NCBI GenBank assembly: GCA_905373085.1
Contig: CAJPRR010000021.1
Span: 1 to 21,839 of the forward strand
Direction: 5' to 3'
Source of the DNA: an uncultured Selenomonas sp.
GTDB lineage: Bacteria > Bacillota > Negativicutes > Selenomonadales > Selenomonadaceae
DNA: 21,839 bases
Both the position numbers and the translations under genes were made by a program. The notes below the pieces were generated by a model. The model had not been told where the DNA came from, ran no database searches, and saw only the letters and a list, made by a program, of their open reading frames with translations. This document shows positions 21,238 to 21,839 of this stretch, in pieces (positions within the stretch are counted from its first letter, which is position 1; every line of letters starts with the position of its first letter).

Positions 21238-21495
21238 ATGCCTACAAAAGAGATACTGCTTGAAAAGATCTGCAGGAAACCCGCACCCGCGAATTTCACG
21301 GTGCGTGAGCTTGACGCCTTGATGAAGAAATGCGGCTGTGAAAAATTCCAAGGCGGAAGAGGCTCCGGCATCGGTTATTTTCATACGGCAAGCAAGCGCA
21401 TCCTGCAATTTGACGGCCCGCATCCCAGAAAGGAACTTTATCGGTATCAAATCAAGAAAGTCCTTGCGTTCTTGAAAGACATCGAGGAATTTTAA
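21238..21495 (+). CDS. hicA: HicA-family toxin (putative mRNA interferase)
   Basis: The 85-residue product has the small dsRBD-like HicA layout: an N-terminal helix (FTVRELDALMKKCG), the strand region GGRGSGIGYFH, a strand ILQFDGPHPRKEL (55-67) and a C-terminal helix YQIKKVLAFLKDIEEF. HicA toxins cleave mRNA and tmRNA. In canonical members a histidine follows the GS of 'GSHxxF'; here it reads GSGIGYF (42-48), and the nearest histidines are His49 and His62, so catalysis may differ or the toxin may be weakened. GAGGTGA precedes the ATG. The antitoxin gene begins 12 nt downstream with AAGGAGG, which supports the assignment. Identification is by fold pattern and context, not a search. Confidence 0.82.
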   Translation: MPTKEILLEKICRKPAPANFTVRELDALMKKCGCEKFQGGRGSGIGYFHTASKRILQFDGPHPRKELYRYQIKKVLAFLKDIEEF

Positions 21496-21507
21496 GGAGG
21501 ATTTATC

Positions 21508-21839
21508 ATGAATCTATTGGAATACAAAGGCTACCATGCGAAAATTTCGTTCGATGCACAAGACGCGCTCCTCATAGGTGAAGTGTTCGGCATCAACGAC
21601 TCTCTGAACTTTCATGGCGCGAGCGTCGCCGAACTGAAAGATGCTTTCCATCAGTGCATTGACAATTATTTGGATGTCTGCAAAAAGATTCAAAAGAATC
21701 CCGATAAGGAATTCAAAGGCAATTTCAACATCCGCATCCCGAGCGACCTTCATCGAAAGCTGGCGTTGGAAGCGACGAGGCACGATGTGTCCTTGAACCA
21801 ATTCATCAAGGATGTCTTGACGCAGGCAACGACGGTGCC
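21508..21839 (+). CDS. hicB: HicB-family antitoxin with ribbon-helix-helix tail, 3' end missing
   Basis: The open frame runs to the window edge (110 complete codons, no stop seen). It begins MNLLEYKGYHAKISFDAQDA and continues LLIGEVFGINDSLNFHGASV, the partial RNase H-like HicB fold. It ends with a ribbon-helix-helix DNA-binding segment (about 78-105, FNIRIPSDLHRKLALEAT, SLNQFIKDVL). HicB binds and neutralises HicA, and the RHH part typically represses the operon. AAGGAGG ends 7 nt before the ATG. Typical members of this form are about 110-115 residues, so little is probably missing. Confidence 0.88.
   Translation, partial: MNLLEYKGYHAKISFDAQDALLIGEVFGINDSLNFHGASVAELKDAFHQCIDNYLDVCKKIQKNPDKEFKGNFNIRIPSDLHRKLALEATRHDVSLNQFIKDVLTQATTV

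Overview
The window looks like chromosomal DNA from a GC-rich, motile, Gram-negative-type Firmicute, most likely Negativicutes (Selenomonas-like). This is an inference. It rests on strong GGAGG-type ribosome binding sites, the cdaA-cdaR-glmM cluster, an S-box (SAM-I) riboswitch before metK, a remA-gmk-rpoZ-coaBC run, DapL-type lysine/peptidoglycan synthesis, flagellar motAB and high-GC codon use. Most of the window is housekeeping. The accessory parts lie at about 12.9-14.2 kb and at the right edge.

Left block (1-7129, all minus strand, read right to left): acpS, nnrD, cdaA, cdaR (YbbR domains), a COG2509-type FAD oxidoreductase, glmM, and the beginning of an anaerobic cobalt chelatase (cbiK-like) cut by the window edge. 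Most junctions overlap by 1-23 nt, which suggests tight translational coupling. The block combines acyl carrier activation, NAD(P)HX repair, c-di-AMP signalling and the first committed cell-wall sugar step. A strong terminator (7198-7235) separates it from motA-motB, whose promoter region (8939-9466) is long, AT-rich and full of inverted repeats.

Centre (9467-12959, plus strand): a LysR-type regulator, a terminator, then dapL followed 15 nt later by a DUF815-type AAA+ ATPase. A near-perfect bidirectional terminator (12960-13003) meets a convergent minus-strand pair: an Rpn/PD-(D/E)XK nuclease gene with an in-frame 12-bp tandem repeat, and a small secreted cysteine-rich peptide that I do not recognise.

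Right block (14239-21001, minus strand): metK with promoter, SAM-I aptamer and terminator; the operon yicC-remA-gmk-rpoZ-coaBC; prfC; and a tRNA operon Asp-Gly-Cys driven by a consensus promoter. At the right edge a plus-strand hicA-hicB toxin-antitoxin pair with its own promoter and a possible operator runs off the window.

Several starts are not ATG (motA, yicC and prfC are called at TTG). Very long open frames antisense to glmM, nnrD and yicC/prfC are codon-bias shadows and are not annotated.
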